A stretch of DNA of 64,000 bases from NCBI RefSeq assembly GCF_945859685.1, contig NC_079147.1:60542946-60606945 (forward strand), given 5' to 3'. Each line of letters begins with the position of its first letter. Position 1 is the stretch's first letter. Positions 45,709-56,414 of the stretch are shown here, one piece after another. Source of the DNA: Eupeodes corollae. Lineage: Eukaryota > Arthropoda > Insecta > Diptera > Syrphidae. Below the pieces are notes generated by a model. The model made no database searches and was not told where the DNA came from. It saw nothing but the letters and a program-made list of their open reading frames with translations. A program made the position numbers and the translations under genes.

Positions 45709-48550
45709 TGCACGATTTCACTCCTGGTTTGAATTTCGGTATTTTTTTTTTTCATATTTTGATAATTTATTCCGGCAAATATTCAATTGTAAACCCGACT
45801 ACTGCGAATCGTTTTTTGGCAATTTCTTACTGTACTATATATGGGATACCAAAAAAAGATGGCTATTGGGACTTAATGTCAAGTTGTTGTACATTAAATT
45901 ACGAAAACGCTTACGTAGTGTGAGGAAAACATTTTTTTCGGATTGTGTTCAATGTTCTATAATACACCCATTTTTATCAGGCAATTTTTTTTCAAAGGAT
46001 TAAATAGAGCTGTCCAACCAAAAGAAGGGAAATCAAAAATTTTTGCAATGATGAAGCGATTTATTTCAAAATGTCAGCTGTGCAGCGTTGTTGAGTTAAC
46101 GTTTTATTTTTTCAAGGCTCACACCCGCCTTAACAGTTTCTGTAAAATTGGCCACAAAGCCCAAAATCTTACAAAGAAATTGCCAAAGAACCCAAAGCGA
46201 ATGGTAACGCCCAGCCCAAATAAATTTTAAATAAAAGAATGCCCAAATTAGTTAGTTGTCATTTTGACCAAAAGATGGGGCTTTTGACATAAATGTATTT
46301 TGGGAAAGACTGCCCCATACATAATTTACTGTTTGTAGTCCACAATTCTAAACTATTTATTTTACTTTGAAAATTCCCCTTATTTCGCTTTCTGAAAGTA
46401 AATCAAAACCAAACCTATTTTTTACACTTTCTTGACGTTCCGAATTTTTGGACGATCTGTCATTTGTTTCATTTCTTCATTTGCAATTTCATAAAACCCA
46501 CAATAATTTCAACGCCTTAAAGTTTGCTAATGCTGTCCAAGCGTACTACAACAAAATTTCAATAAAATTGTTTTAGGCGATATGGTTTTGGGTAGAAAAA
46601 CCTAATGCCCAGATATGTAAGTGTTAATAACAAATAATCTATTCAATATAAAAGAAAACTTAAATATTGTACATATTAATAATTTTCCAAGACATATTCA
46701 ATACTCAAAGTTAATCAGTCGGAACATTATATCAGTTATGAGTCAGGCCAACTAAAGTTATTTTAAAATTTATTTTCCAATACTTTGAATACTACAATTT
46801 GAAAATCGAGTACTAAAAGGTTTTTTTCCAACTATCAGGTCTTCTATAGACGTGTGGTTTTCTCAATCTGACAATTCTTTCTTAAGGGTTTGAAGCAGAC
46901 TTTCTTCGGAACAATGTTTGCAAATTGCCAGAAATAATTTTAAAAACATAACCCCTAACTTTATAAAATTATTTGTTTCATTTTTTTGTTAAAACTACAC
47001 GTCTTAAAACACTCTTTAAAGTTTTTGGGGACATCATTTTTAAAGACCTACAGGACCATTTAAAAGAAAATTAATTTTGCTAAAAAAATGAGTTGAACAT
47101 TCTAAAATATCATAAATTTCAACACTCTCAGTAGTCGAGGTTTTTAAAAGGAAGATCATTTGCTAAACCGAGATATTGGAAGCGTTATTGATCTAAAATT
47201 TAAGAGTATCTTAAAGAAAGGTTCTTAAAATAAAAAACACCCTTTATAGACCTTTAAGCAAACCTATCTATCTATCTACACCACAGGTTTATAAACCGTT
47301 CTAGATTGTTTCAATCATCGACAAGAGTTTATGGACCACGGAATCAAGCTTAAATGCCTAAACGTGATATGCAAATTGCAAATCTCATCTCTTGGACTGC
47401 GCGGAATATTTTTTTTTTTCTCATCCGTAAGTACTTCTTTTTTTTTCGTCTTCTTGTATCTTCTATACTGCACGTTCAATGATGAACCTTTTAAGGGAAG
47501 GAGGTATAGCGAGAACCATAAGTCCACATCAACATCAGCCATAACATGGCTACTGTACTCAAACCTTCTAGAAGAGTATAGAGTAACGTCCGAAGCGAAA
47601 TGTGATCTAATTGACAGCAAAGTTCACGGATCTAGCCTAAAATGAGATAGAAATTCCTGACTTGGAGCTTCGAGCAAGCCTCCCGATTTGGTTAGATTAA
47701 AATGGAAATGTGCTTCGCGATCATCTTCTGAAAAACAACAACAAATCTCGACGGGAAACTGAATTTTTAAAAACCGAATGACGGATCATGTCGGTTGATG
47801 GCTTCGGCAACCGGGGTTACACTGTGCCAAATTGCTACACATTAGATGATGATCGCGAGGGACAAGAAACTGAATAATTATTTTTTGCAATCGTGCGAAG
47901 TGACCGTAGATACGTTTATACGGGATCATTGGATAACTGTTATTGCTGTAGGAACGATAAATTTCTTGGGTATTGTATAAATATGCAAAACAGTGCAGAA
48001 TCTTAAGTTCTTCTTTAGAGAAAGGTAAGTAAGTTACGACGACGACGACGCTAAGAGACGCGACTGGACGAACGATGATGACCAAGTAATTACGGAGATG
48101 AGAAACACAAGAACGTGATCGAGATCTCGGAGTTCTATTACCATATTATGTGATCTTTTGTGGTCATTGGTTTATTGTTGCGGGAAGAGAATAATGAAGA
48201 TGAACTCATTATTTTTGGATTTGATTTTCATGTTCAACGTTCTTGTGAGAGAAATGATGGAAGCTCCTATTATTTTTAGATCGGTATTTATGTGGACTGT
48301 AATTAGAATGTGTTGACATAAAAAGATTGTTAATTACGGTATTTAGAGAATATGGAAATATGCTTATTAAGACTGCAATATGAATTAAGGTGAAGGTAAC
48401 GATTGGAAAGTGTTGAGGCATTTAATATGTTTAAAATTTTTTTGAAAATTTTTAGTGTTCCGCAAAGCTTTAGATGTTATTATTTTTGATTTTGACATAT
48501 TTTTGATTCTTAGCAAAATATGATTTTCAACTGACTTTATTACCACATAA
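45709..48550. other. Long AT-rich region without recognised genes
   Basis: Short CTAT repeats near 47265-47278 and a GACGAC run near 48040. A 104-codon plus-strand open frame at 47331-47645 contains a low-complexity Phe/Ser tract and matches no family I know. No TE motifs seen. Confidence 0.45.
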
Positions 48551-48554
48551 AGAA

Positions 48555-48870
48555 CAACTAGGTGCAAGGCACCAACAAGACTCAGATATCGACGGATTTA
48601 CTGTTGCCAACCCATGCAAACGCTTAAAGGGCAACGATCTTTGGATATGCACTTGGAATGTTAGGTCCCTTAATATACCACGTGCAGTCAAAGAATAAGC
48701 GGACGAACTCGACTGCTATTAAGCAGATACCAAAGCCATACAAGAAATATGGACCGGGTCGGGAAAAACTACGATATTTACTAAGAAAGACTGCTACCGA
48801 GAAATCCAACAGTGCTTATTTGGATGCGGCTTTGTCATTGGATCCAAATTAAGGCAACAAGTCTTGATCT
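48555..48870 (+). pseudogene. RTE-B host element, left half
   Basis: Decayed endonuclease start: DTDGF-like SDIDGFTVANPCKR, LWICTWNVRSLN, broken AIQE region, CLFGCGFVIGSKLRQQVL. It runs up to AAGTCTTGATCT, where the full-length RTE-A has inserted. It resumes at 52358. Confidence 0.88.
48859..48870 (+). repeat. Left target-site duplication of the full-length RTE
   Basis: AAGTCTTGATCT recurs at 52358-52369. The first three bases overlap the TAAG tail repeat, so the duplication is at least 9 and at most 12 bases. Confidence 0.88.
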
Positions 48871-48885
48871 TGATATGATGTTCAA

Positions 48886-49131
48886 ATGGTAGACATGTGC
48901 ATTCAAGAGGACACAAGCGTCCACAGGTTTTTCTCAAAACCCACCTCTGTCTATCAACTCCTACTCTCACCTCCCCGCGGTGAACATCGGGTGCCTAGTA
49001 CCTCAACTGGAGATTGGGTTCCAACCCCAGTGGAAAGTTGTTGGGGGCAGCAAACGAGAGAGGGGGGGAGAGGTGTTTCCACTAAGGCACCTCTCCTTAT
49101 CCAGGCGGCAGCGGACGAATTCTCGAGATAG
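48886..49131 (+). CDS. Short AUG-initiated leader ORF of RTE-A (81 aa)
   Basis: The first ATG of the element lies about 15 bases from its 5' end and opens 81 codons starting MVDMCIQEDTSV and ending AADEFSR. RTE elements often have a tiny first ORF. No domain or coiled coil is visible. In copy 4 the same ATG is present, but loss of a GC pair after CCCC closes the frame early, so conservation is unproven. It overlaps the next short frame. Confidence 0.45.
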   Translation: MVDMCIQEDTSVHRFFSKPTSVYQLLLSPPRGEHRVPSTSTGDWVPTPVESCWGQQTREGGRGVSTKAPLLIQAAADEFSR

Positions 49132-49225
49132 AATCAACGGTGGCGTCTACAGTTCCAGTAAGGTCGAACTACTTAGTGAACACCTTATAGGGCTTCTTCG
49201 ACATATTCGGAGCCCAGGCCTATAA
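48893..49225 (+). CDS. Leader open frame in phase with the EN-RT ORF, ending in UAA
   Basis: This frame has no ATG. It contains CLVPQLEIGFQPQWKV, FPLRHLSLSRRQR and LIGLLRHIRSPGL, then TAA at 49223-49225. The same frame continues straight into the EN-RT ORF. The FPLRHLSLSRRQR and IRSPGL segments are also readable in the older RTE-B copy at 45.6 kb, suggesting coding constraint or simply nucleotide conservation. The UAA is kept in copies 3 and 4. It may be an N-terminal extension reached by read-through, or non-coding leader. Confidence 0.4.
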   Translation, partial: TCAFKRTQASTGFSQNPPLSINSYSHLPAVNIGCLVPQLEIGFQPQWKVVGGSKRERGGEVFPLRHLSLSRRQRTNSRDRINGGVYSSSKVELLSEHLIGLLRHIRSPGL

Positions 49226-49303
49226 GGAGCGGTTCATCCGGCTCCCCTTCCTTGGAGTTATACTAAGGATCTGGCCCTCCAGGTTGGGGGTTGTGCCGTC
49301 GGG

Positions 49304-52300
49304 GTGACTTCCTGGCCACGTAAAAACATCATAGTTTCGAAGCAACAACAAGCCTCGGATACGGACGGATTCACTGTTGACAACCCACGCAAACGAAATA
49401 AGGACAACGAACTTCGGATATGTACGTGGAATGTTAGGTCCCTTAACAGACCACGTGCAGCCGAACAATTAGCGGAAGCCCTAAACTGCTGCAAGGCAGA
49501 TATTACAGCCATCCAAGAAGTGCGATGGGATGGACCGGGTAAACGCAAACTAAAAGACTGCGATATCTACTACGGCGACTGCTACCGAGAACAAAGACAG
49601 CGTCTATTTGGGTGTGGATTTGTTGTTGGAACTAGGCTCAGGCAAAAAGTCTTGAGTTTCAACAGTGTGAGCGAGCGCATCACGACAATCCGCATCAAGG
49701 CTAAATTCGCCAACATAAGCCTAATATGCGCGCATGCCCCAACAGAGGAGAAAGATGAAGACACCAAAGATATGTTCTTCGAGCTCTTGGACAAGACATA
49801 TGAGCAGTGCCCTGGCTATGACATTAAAATTGTCTTAGGAGATTTTAATGCCAAGCTAGGAAGAGACGACATCTTTGGTGGCATAATCGGGAGATACAGC
49901 CTGCACGACACCAGGCTGGTCGATTTCGCTGCGGGGCGAGACGTTCTGGTAGCTAGTACGCAGTTCACGCATCTTAATATCCACAAGGGGACATGGAAAT
50001 CTCCTGATCAATCAACCGTCAACCAGATTGACCACATTGCGATCGACGCACGACACTTCTCCAGTATCCAGGATATCCGAACATTCCGAGAGGCCAACAT
50101 TGACTCGGACCACTACCTCGTTGTAGCCAAGGTACGGCTACGGATATCCCGATCCAAGCCAAAACAAGGAGGTACTGTGAGAAGATTCGACGTTAGACGG
50201 CTACAATCGCAAGAGACTGCCATGTCCTTTTCCGATCGAGTCTCTAGTAACCTCCTAAGGAGTCCTATGCTTCCTGCATTAAGCATTGAAAACCAGTGGC
50301 AACATTGCCTTGCAGCCATCAGAGATGCCGCCTCTGAAGTGCTAGGTTTCACACGGCCACCACAGCGAAACCCCTGGTTTGACGACGAATGCCGGCAAGC
50401 GCACGCAGCGAAACAAGAGGCATACAAAACGGCGCTGCACAAAAGGACTAGAGCTGCTCGCGAGCTCTACGAGCAGAAGAGGAGAGAGGAACACCGGCTT
50501 CTTAGACGGAAAAAAAGAGAGCATGAGAAGCGCGCGATCGAGGAGATAGAGGGATGTCACATTAGGAATGAGGTTCGCAAGTTTTACCAAAAGGTAAAAA
50601 AAACCTCCCAAGGGTACCAGCCACGAACCGAAGCCTGTAAAGACGATCAAGGGAACATCGTAGTAGAACCACAGTCGATGCTGAGAATATGGAAAGATCA
50701 CTTCTCCAAATTATATAACGGCGATGACGAACCGAACTCCGCTGTAAGGGAGATAGAACCACTCAACCTCGGCGACGCAGATCAACAATTCCGCCTACCC
50801 GACCTTGACGAAGTAAAGATAGCTATATCTAAACTTAAGTCAAACAAAGCTGCTGGAGCTGACGGCATCACCGCCGAACTATTCAAAGCAGCAGGCGATG
50901 ACTTGGTAGGGAGCATGCACCAACTCATCTGCAAAATTTGGTCGGAAGAAAGCATGCCCGATGAGTGGAATCTCAGCATAGTGTGCCCGATACATAAGAA
51001 AGGAGACCCTCTAAACTGCGCCAACTACAGAGGCATCAGTCTCCTTAACATTGCGTATAAGATCCTCTCTGCCGTATTATGTGAACGTCTGAAGCCATTC
51101 GTCAACAACCTGATTGGTCCTTATCAGTGTGGCTTCAGACCAGGAAAGTCCACTACCGACCAAATATTCACACTACGGCAGATCTTGGAAAAAACCCAGG
51201 AGCTTCAAATCGATACCCACCATCTCTTTATCGATTTTAAAGCCGCGTATGACAGCATCTATAGGGAAGAGCTCTACCGAGCAATGTCTAGTTTTGGCAT
51301 CCCTGTCAAACTTATCCGTTTGTGCAGAATGACGATGGAGAATGCACGCTGCTCTATCAAGGTCGGAAAAGATCTTACCGATGCATTTGATGTCAAAAAA
51401 GGTTTTAGACAAGGCGATGCACTGTCATGCGACTTCTTCAACATCGTTCTGGAAAGAATTGTGCAAAACTCAACCGTAAACACTAGAGGCACAATCTTCC
51501 AAAGATCCATCCAATTACTCGGATACGCAGATGATATTGACATAATTGGAAGATCAAAGCGTGATGTCAGTGGAGCGTTTTTGAGCATTGCCACGGAAGC
51601 GAAGAAGATGGGTTTAGTGGTCAATGAGGGCAAGACCAAGTATATGCTGTCATCAAAAAAGGACACTGAACGACGACGTCTTGGACAAAACGTCACCATG
51701 GACAGCTATAACTTTGAGGTAGTTAAGGACTTTGTCTACCTAGGCACCGCTATTAATGCAGACAACGACACCAGCGCTGAAATCAAACGAAGAATAACTC
51801 TTGCAAATCGCTGCTTCTTTGGACTTAGAAGGCAATTGAGAAGTAAAGTCCTCTCTCGAGCATGTAAAATCACCATCTATAAGACACTCATCATCCCGGT
51901 TCTCATTTATGGCGCTGAGGCCTGGACCCTGTCAAAGAAAGATGAGAGCGTCTTAGGATGCTTCGAGAGAAAAATTCTTCGGGCGATTTTTGGTCCCGTA
52001 CGCATAGATGGAGAATGGAGGAGAAGATATAACGACGAGCTGTACGGGCTGTACAGCGACACTGACCTAGTTAGCAGAATCAAAATCCAACGGCTTAGAT
52101 GGCTAGGTCATGTAGAGCGGATGGACATCAACGCTCCAGCCCGGAAGGTCTTCGAATCCAATCCCGAGGGACGGCGCAGTAGAGGAAGACCGCGACTCAG
52201 GTGGCGCACCCAGGTGGGAGAGGACCTCAACCAACTTGGCGTGCGAAACTGGAGACAGCTAGCTAGGGACCGAGCTGGCTGGAGACGCTTGTTGGTTGAG

Positions 52301-52324
52301 GCCCAGGTCCGCCCCGGACTGTAG
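49304..52324 (+). CDS. RTE-A endonuclease/reverse transcriptase, intact ORF
   Basis: 1006 codons without a break. An N-terminal AP-type endonuclease nicks target DNA: TWNVRSL (Asn43), QEVRW (Glu72), LGDFNAKLG (Asp180, Asn182), QIDHIAID and SDHYLV (Asp269, His270). A basic linker (about residues 360-430) leads to the RT: KAAGADGI, PIHKKGDPLNCANYRGISLL, QCGFRPGKST, motif A LFIDFKAAYDS (Asp644), motif B GFRQGDALSCDFF and motif C YADD (741-744). The C-terminal part has RLRWLGHVERMD and GRPRLRWRTQ. There is no RNase H, as usual for RTE. The marked start codon is GTG; the frame is open from 49226 and the first in-frame ATG comes only after Glu72, so the true start is unclear. All catalytic residues I can check are present. 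Confidence 0.93.
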   Translation: MTSWPRKNIIVSKQQQASDTDGFTVDNPRKRNKDNELRICTWNVRSLNRPRAAEQLAEALNCCKADITAIQEVRWDGPGKRKLKDCDIYYGDCYREQRQRLFGCGFVVGTRLRQKVLSFNSVSERITTIRIKAKFANISLICAHAPTEEKDEDTKDMFFELLDKTYEQCPGYDIKIVLGDFNAKLGRDDIFGGIIGRYSLHDTRLVDFAAGRDVLVASTQFTHLNIHKGTWKSPDQSTVNQIDHIAIDARHFSSIQDIRTFREANIDSDHYLVVAKVRLRISRSKPKQGGTVRRFDVRRLQSQETAMSFSDRVSSNLLRSPMLPALSIENQWQHCLAAIRDAASEVLGFTRPPQRNPWFDDECRQAHAAKQEAYKTALHKRTRAARELYEQKRREEHRLLRRKKREHEKRAIEEIEGCHIRNEVRKFYQKVKKTSQGYQPRTEACKDDQGNIVVEPQSMLRIWKDHFSKLYNGDDEPNSAVREIEPLNLGDADQQFRLPDLDEVKIAISKLKSNKAAGADGITAELFKAAGDDLVGSMHQLICKIWSEESMPDEWNLSIVCPIHKKGDPLNCANYRGISLLNIAYKILSAVLCERLKPFVNNLIGPYQCGFRPGKSTTDQIFTLRQILEKTQELQIDTHHLFIDFKAAYDSIYREELYRAMSSFGIPVKLIRLCRMTMENARCSIKVGKDLTDAFDVKKGFRQGDALSCDFFNIVLERIVQNSTVNTRGTIFQRSIQLLGYADDIDIIGRSKRDVSGAFLSIATEAKKMGLVVNEGKTKYMLSSKKDTERRRLGQNVTMDSYNFEVVKDFVYLGTAINADNDTSAEIKRRITLANRCFFGLRRQLRSKVLSRACKITIYKTLIIPVLIYGAEAWTLSKKDESVLGCFERKILRAIFGPVRIDGEWRRRYNDELYGLYSDTDLVSRIKIQRLRWLGHVERMDINAPARKVFESNPEGRRSRGRPRLRWRTQVGEDLNQLGVRNWRQLARDRAGWRRLLVEAQVRPGL

Positions 52325-52357
52325 CGCCACCTTAAGTAAGTAAGTAAGTAAGTAAGT
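52325..52357 (+). repeat. RTE-A 3' terminus and (TAAG)n tail
   Basis: After the TAG stop comes CGCCACCT and about six TAAG units. RTE-type elements prime reverse transcription from such tails. The same tail, reversed, ends copies 3 and 4. Confidence 0.9.
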
Positions 52358-53490
52358 AAGTCTTGATCTATAGGTTCATCAACGAGCGCCTCATGACCAT
52401 CCTCATCAAGGCTGAATTCGGCAACATGTCCCACAGAAGAGAAAGATGACAACAACAAGAATAAATTCTTCGAGCTCTTAAAAAAAACATATGAGCAATG
52501 TCCTAGCTACGATATTAAAATTGTCCTAGACGATTTTAATGACAAACTAGGAAGAGAAGACATTCTTGGTGGAATAATCGGGAAAAACAGCCTTATGCAC
52601 GACAACACTTCCGATAACGGATTTAGGCTCATCGATTTTGCTGCCGGGCGAAACATCATGGTAGCCAGTACGCGTTTTCCACACCTCAACATCCACAAAG
52701 AAACTTGGAATTCTCCAGATCAATCTACCGTCAAGTAGATTGAGAGAGCATGAGAAGTGTGCGTTCAAAAAGTTAAGAGGCTAAAAGCACAAATTAAGCT
52801 CGAAAACTTTATGAGCAAGTGAAACGAAATTCACAAGTACAAAAACCTGGAACCAAAGCCTTCAAAGACAAAGTGGAACCATCATAGTAAAACCGCTATT
52901 AATGCTGAGTATATGGAAGGACTACTTCTGCAGACTGTATAACGGCGATGACGAACCAAATTCCGCTTTCAAGAAGTATGATCCATTCAATATAGACGAC
53001 GAAAGAAAACAATCCCGTCTTCCCGACTTAGACGAAGTAAAGATTGTCATATTAAAGCTGAAGCCTTACAATGCCACTGAAGCAGATGGCTCGAATAACG
53101 AGCTTTTCAAAGCAGCTGCAGATAATTTGGTTAATAGCATGCGTCAGATTATCTATGAAATTAAACACTAGTCTACTTAACATCGCTTACAAAATCTTCT
53201 CTGCCGAAATAACTCAGCATCTGAGGCCCATCGTCAACAACCTGATAGGTCCTTTTCAGTGTGATTTAAGACCAGGAAATTCCACAGTTGGCAGACTCTA
53301 GAAAAACCCAAGAGCATCGTCAACCATCATCGATTAAAAGGCCACATATGGCAGCATCCAAAGGGTAGAATTGTAGATAGCGTTGAATGGATTGGCATGC
53401 TTGCCAAACAAGTCCGTATGTGCAGGAAGACCATAGACAATTTCCTCCATAAAGGTAGGAAACAATTTCACTTGAAACCTTAAAAGAATA
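52358..53490 (+). pseudogene. RTE-B host element, right half
   Basis: Begins with the second AAGTCTTGATCT and continues the endonuclease in broken frames: INERLMTILIKAEFGNM, CPSYDIKIVLDDFNDKLGRE and a readable ALDF-type stretch. Then a linker, MLSIWKDYFCRLYNGDDEPN, RLPDLDEVKIVILKLKP, SLLNIAYKIFSAEITQHLRP and PFQCDLRPGNSTVG. The region after motif A is barely recognisable. Sense-destroying changes are spread throughout, so it is much older than the RTE-A inside it. Confidence 0.85.
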
Positions 53491-53559
53491 TAGAAGAACT
53501 TGCACATAAACACTGAAAGTGATCGCGTGATTTACGGATCCGTATGCATGTAAGATCAG

Positions 53560-53800
53560 TGGAGGATGCATTGAGAATAATTATAATTTAACTAATCATA
53601 AGTTTAAGACTACTCATGGTATTCCTCAAGGATGCATCCTTAGGACGGTATTTCTTCGCCAATCTTCGATATCAGATTCAAAAATGACTTACTCCAAAAA
53701 TCTATATTAAATCCTACTGAAGTCTATGAAAACACTTTATTCTTCGAAAGGTGTCTAATTTTGTCGCACATAGCAGACTTCTTTATCGTATTTATAAGAA
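53560..53800 (+). pseudogene. Possible RT fragment of another LINE
   Basis: One frame reads HKFKTTHGIPQGCILRTVF, resembling RT motif B (GIPQGC-x-LSP). Another frame, about 100 bases on, reads LSHIADFFIVF, which may be a decayed motif C. Too short to place. Confidence 0.35.
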
Positions 53801-54185
53801 CATGGGAACTAGTTTTAAGATTTCTTATATAAATTAGGGTTATAACTGCCACAACGAAGATGTCAATCATTTGTAATTTTCGATAAACTTGAAAACCTTT
53901 GAATCAGTTCTAGTTTTGTACAATCGGCTGAAACGAACACTTACAGATCCGCTTTCAAGATGAAAACTAACACTTTTCCTGATTCTAGGCGAAGTCTAGG
54001 TGACAACTCGCATTTCAAGTCAAAAACGTATTAGCATATATTTTCAAAATTTTCATCTACCTTCAAGAAAAATTGAGCGAATTATTTATCATTCTGTTAG
54101 AAGTGCAAAATAAGCTGGTTATCACCTAAAACTCTAAATCGTATTAGTCTTCACCTTGAATCATAAAAAGGGTTAGTTTTCAGCT
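53801..54185. other. AT-rich non-coding region
   Basis: Nothing recognised. Confidence 0.4.
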
Positions 54186-56414
54186 CGCATGCGTGCGGGA
54201 CCAAAAATCACCCGAAGAATTTTTCTCTCGAAGCAGCGCTGGTGTCGTTGTCTGAGTTTATAGGGGTTTCAAGGTAGACAAAGTCTTCAACTACCTCAAA
54301 GTTAAAGCTGTCCGTGGTGACGTTTGATGACAGCATATTCTTGGTCTTGCCCTCATTGACCACTAAACCCATCATCTTCGCTTCCGTGGCAATGCTCAAA
54401 AACGCTCCACTGACATCACGCTTTGAACTTCCAATTATGTCAATATCATCTGCGTAGCCGAGTAATTGGATGGTCCTTTGGAAGATTGTGCCTCTAGTGT
54501 TGACGGTTGAGTTTTGCACAATTCTTTCCAGAACGATGTTGAAGAAGTCGTATGACAGTGCATCGCCTTGTCTAAAACCTTTTTTGACATCAAACGCATC
54601 GGTAAGATCTTTTCCGACCTTGATAGAGCAGCGTACATTCTCCATCGTCATTCTGCACAAACGGATAAGTTTGACAGGGATGCCAAAACTAGACATTGCT
54701 CGGTAGAGCTCTTCCCTATAGATTCTGTCATACACGGCTTTAAAATCGATAAAGAGATGGTGGCTATCGATTTGAAGCTATTAGGTTTTTTCCAAGATCT
54801 GCCGTAGTGTGAATATTTGGTCGATAGTGGACTTTCCTGGTCTGAAGCCACACTGATAAGGACCAATCAGGTTGTTGACGAATGGCTTCAGTCCTTCACA
54901 TAATACGGCAGAGAGGATCTTATACGCGATGTTAAGGAGACTGATGCCTCTGTAGTTGGCGCAGTTTAGAGGGTCTCCTTTCTTATGTATCGGGCACACT
55001 ATGCTGAGATTCCACCCATCGGGCATGCTTTCTTCCGACCATACTTTGCAGATGAGTTGGTGCATGCTCCCTACCAAGTCATCGCCTGCTGGTTTAAATA
55101 GTTCGGCAGCGATACCGTCAGCTCCAGCAGCTTTGTTTGACTTAAGTTTAGATTAAGCTATCTTCACTTCGTCAAGGTCGGATAGGTGGAATTGTTGATC
55201 TGCGTCGCCGAGGTTGAGTGGTTCTATCTCCCTAACAGCGGAATTCGGTTCGTCGTCGTCGTTATATAATTTGGAGAAGTGATCTTTCCATATTCTTAGC
55301 ATCGACTGCGGTTCTACTACGATGTTCCCCTGATCGTCTTTACAGGCTCCGGTTCGTTGCTGGTATCTACCCCTGGGAGGTTTTTCTTACCTTTTGGTAA
55401 AATTTACGAACCTCATTCCTAATGTGACATCCCTCTATCTCCTCGATCGCGTGCTGCTCATGCTCTCTTTTTTTCCATCTAAGAAGCCGGTGTTCCTCTC
55501 TCCTCTTCTGCTCGTAGAGCTAGCGAGCAGCTCTGGTCCTTTTGTTCAGCCCCGTTTTGTATGCCTGCTGCTTCGCTGCGTGCCCTTGCCGGCATTCGTC
55601 GTCAAACCAGGGGTTTCGCTGTGGTGGCCGTGTGAAACCTAGCACTTCAGAGGCGGCATCTCTGATGGCTGCAAGGAAATGTTGCCACTGGTTTTCAATG
55701 CTTAATGCAGGCACCATAGGACTCCTTTAGAGGTTATTAGAGACTCCATCGGAAAAGTACATGGCAGTCTCTTGCGATTGTAGCCGTCTAACGTCGAATC
55801 TTCTCACAGTACTTCCTTGTTTTGGCTTCGATCAGGATATTCGAAGCCGTAACTGGGCTACAACGAGGCAGTGGTCCGAGTCAATGTTGGCTCCTCGGAA
55901 TGTTCGGACATCCTGTTCTGGAGAAGTGTCGTGCGTCGATCGCAATGTGGTCAATCTGGATGGCAGTTGATTGATCAGGAGATTTCCATGTCCCCTTGTG
56001 GATATTGAGATGTGTGAGCTGCATACTAGCTACCAGAACGTCTAGCCCCGCATCGAAATCGATCGGCCTGAATCCGTTGTCGGAGGTTGTGTCGTGTATC
56101 TCCCGATTATGCCACCAAAGATGTCTTCCCTTCCTAGCTTGGCATTTTAAAATCTTCTAAGACAATTTTAATGTCATAGCCAGGGCACTGCTCAGCCCAT
56201 ATGTCTTGTCCAAGAGCTCGAAGAATATGTCTGTATGTATGCCCGGTCCATCCCATCGCACTGCCTTGCAGCTGTTTGGGGCTTCTGCTAATTGTTCGGC
56301 TGCACGTGGTCTGATAAGGGACCTAACATTCCACGTACATATTCGAAGTTCGTTGTCCTTATTTCGTTTGCTTGAGTTGTCAACAGTAAATCCATCCGTA
56401 TCCGAGTTTGTTAA
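54186..56414 (-). pseudogene. RTE-A copy 6, truncated at both ends and internally deleted
   Basis: RT motifs on the minus strand: CPIHKKGDPLNCANYRGISL, QCGFRPGKSTID, a readable motif A region (FDFKAVYDRIYR-like), GFRQGDALSYDFF and YADD. The EN half is broken, with a deletion around QEVRWDG. The 3' end is missing: sequence stops at GCATGCGTGCGGGACC, about 330 bases short. A further deletion joins the CFER region to SAEIK. Loss of the 3' end cannot come from normal target-primed insertion and implies a later deletion. The 5' edge lies at the TDGFTVD segment. Confidence 0.91.

Larger units (their letters stand above)
48871..52357 (+). mobile_element. Full-length RTE-A retrotransposon
   Basis: About 3.49 kb from just after the left target-site duplication to the (TAAG)n tail, typical length for RTE-clade LINEs. 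Contents: a 350-base leader with two overlapping short open stretches, a long EN-RT ORF, about 9 bases of 3' UTR, then TAAG repeats in place of poly(A). A very short 3' UTR with a short tandem repeat is a hallmark of RTE elements. This is the only RTE copy here with an unbroken EN-RT frame, so it is probably the youngest and could encode active enzyme. Compared with copy 4, its 5' end has about 8 extra bases (TGATATGA), possibly untemplated or a slightly longer 5' end. Confidence 0.93.

Noticed and set aside
47331..47645. 104-codon frame
   Set aside because: Contains a low-complexity Phe run from T-tracts; no recognisable motif or splice support.
48980..49225. Leader frame as a conventional protein starting at GTG
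   Set aside because: GTG is not a normal nuclear start in animals; the frame is listed as an open stretch instead.
49220..51699. Many open frames antisense to the RTE ORF (for example 51274-51699 and 50113-50442)
   Set aside because: They mirror the coding strand and recur antisense to every RTE copy; their sequence is explained by the EN-RT gene.
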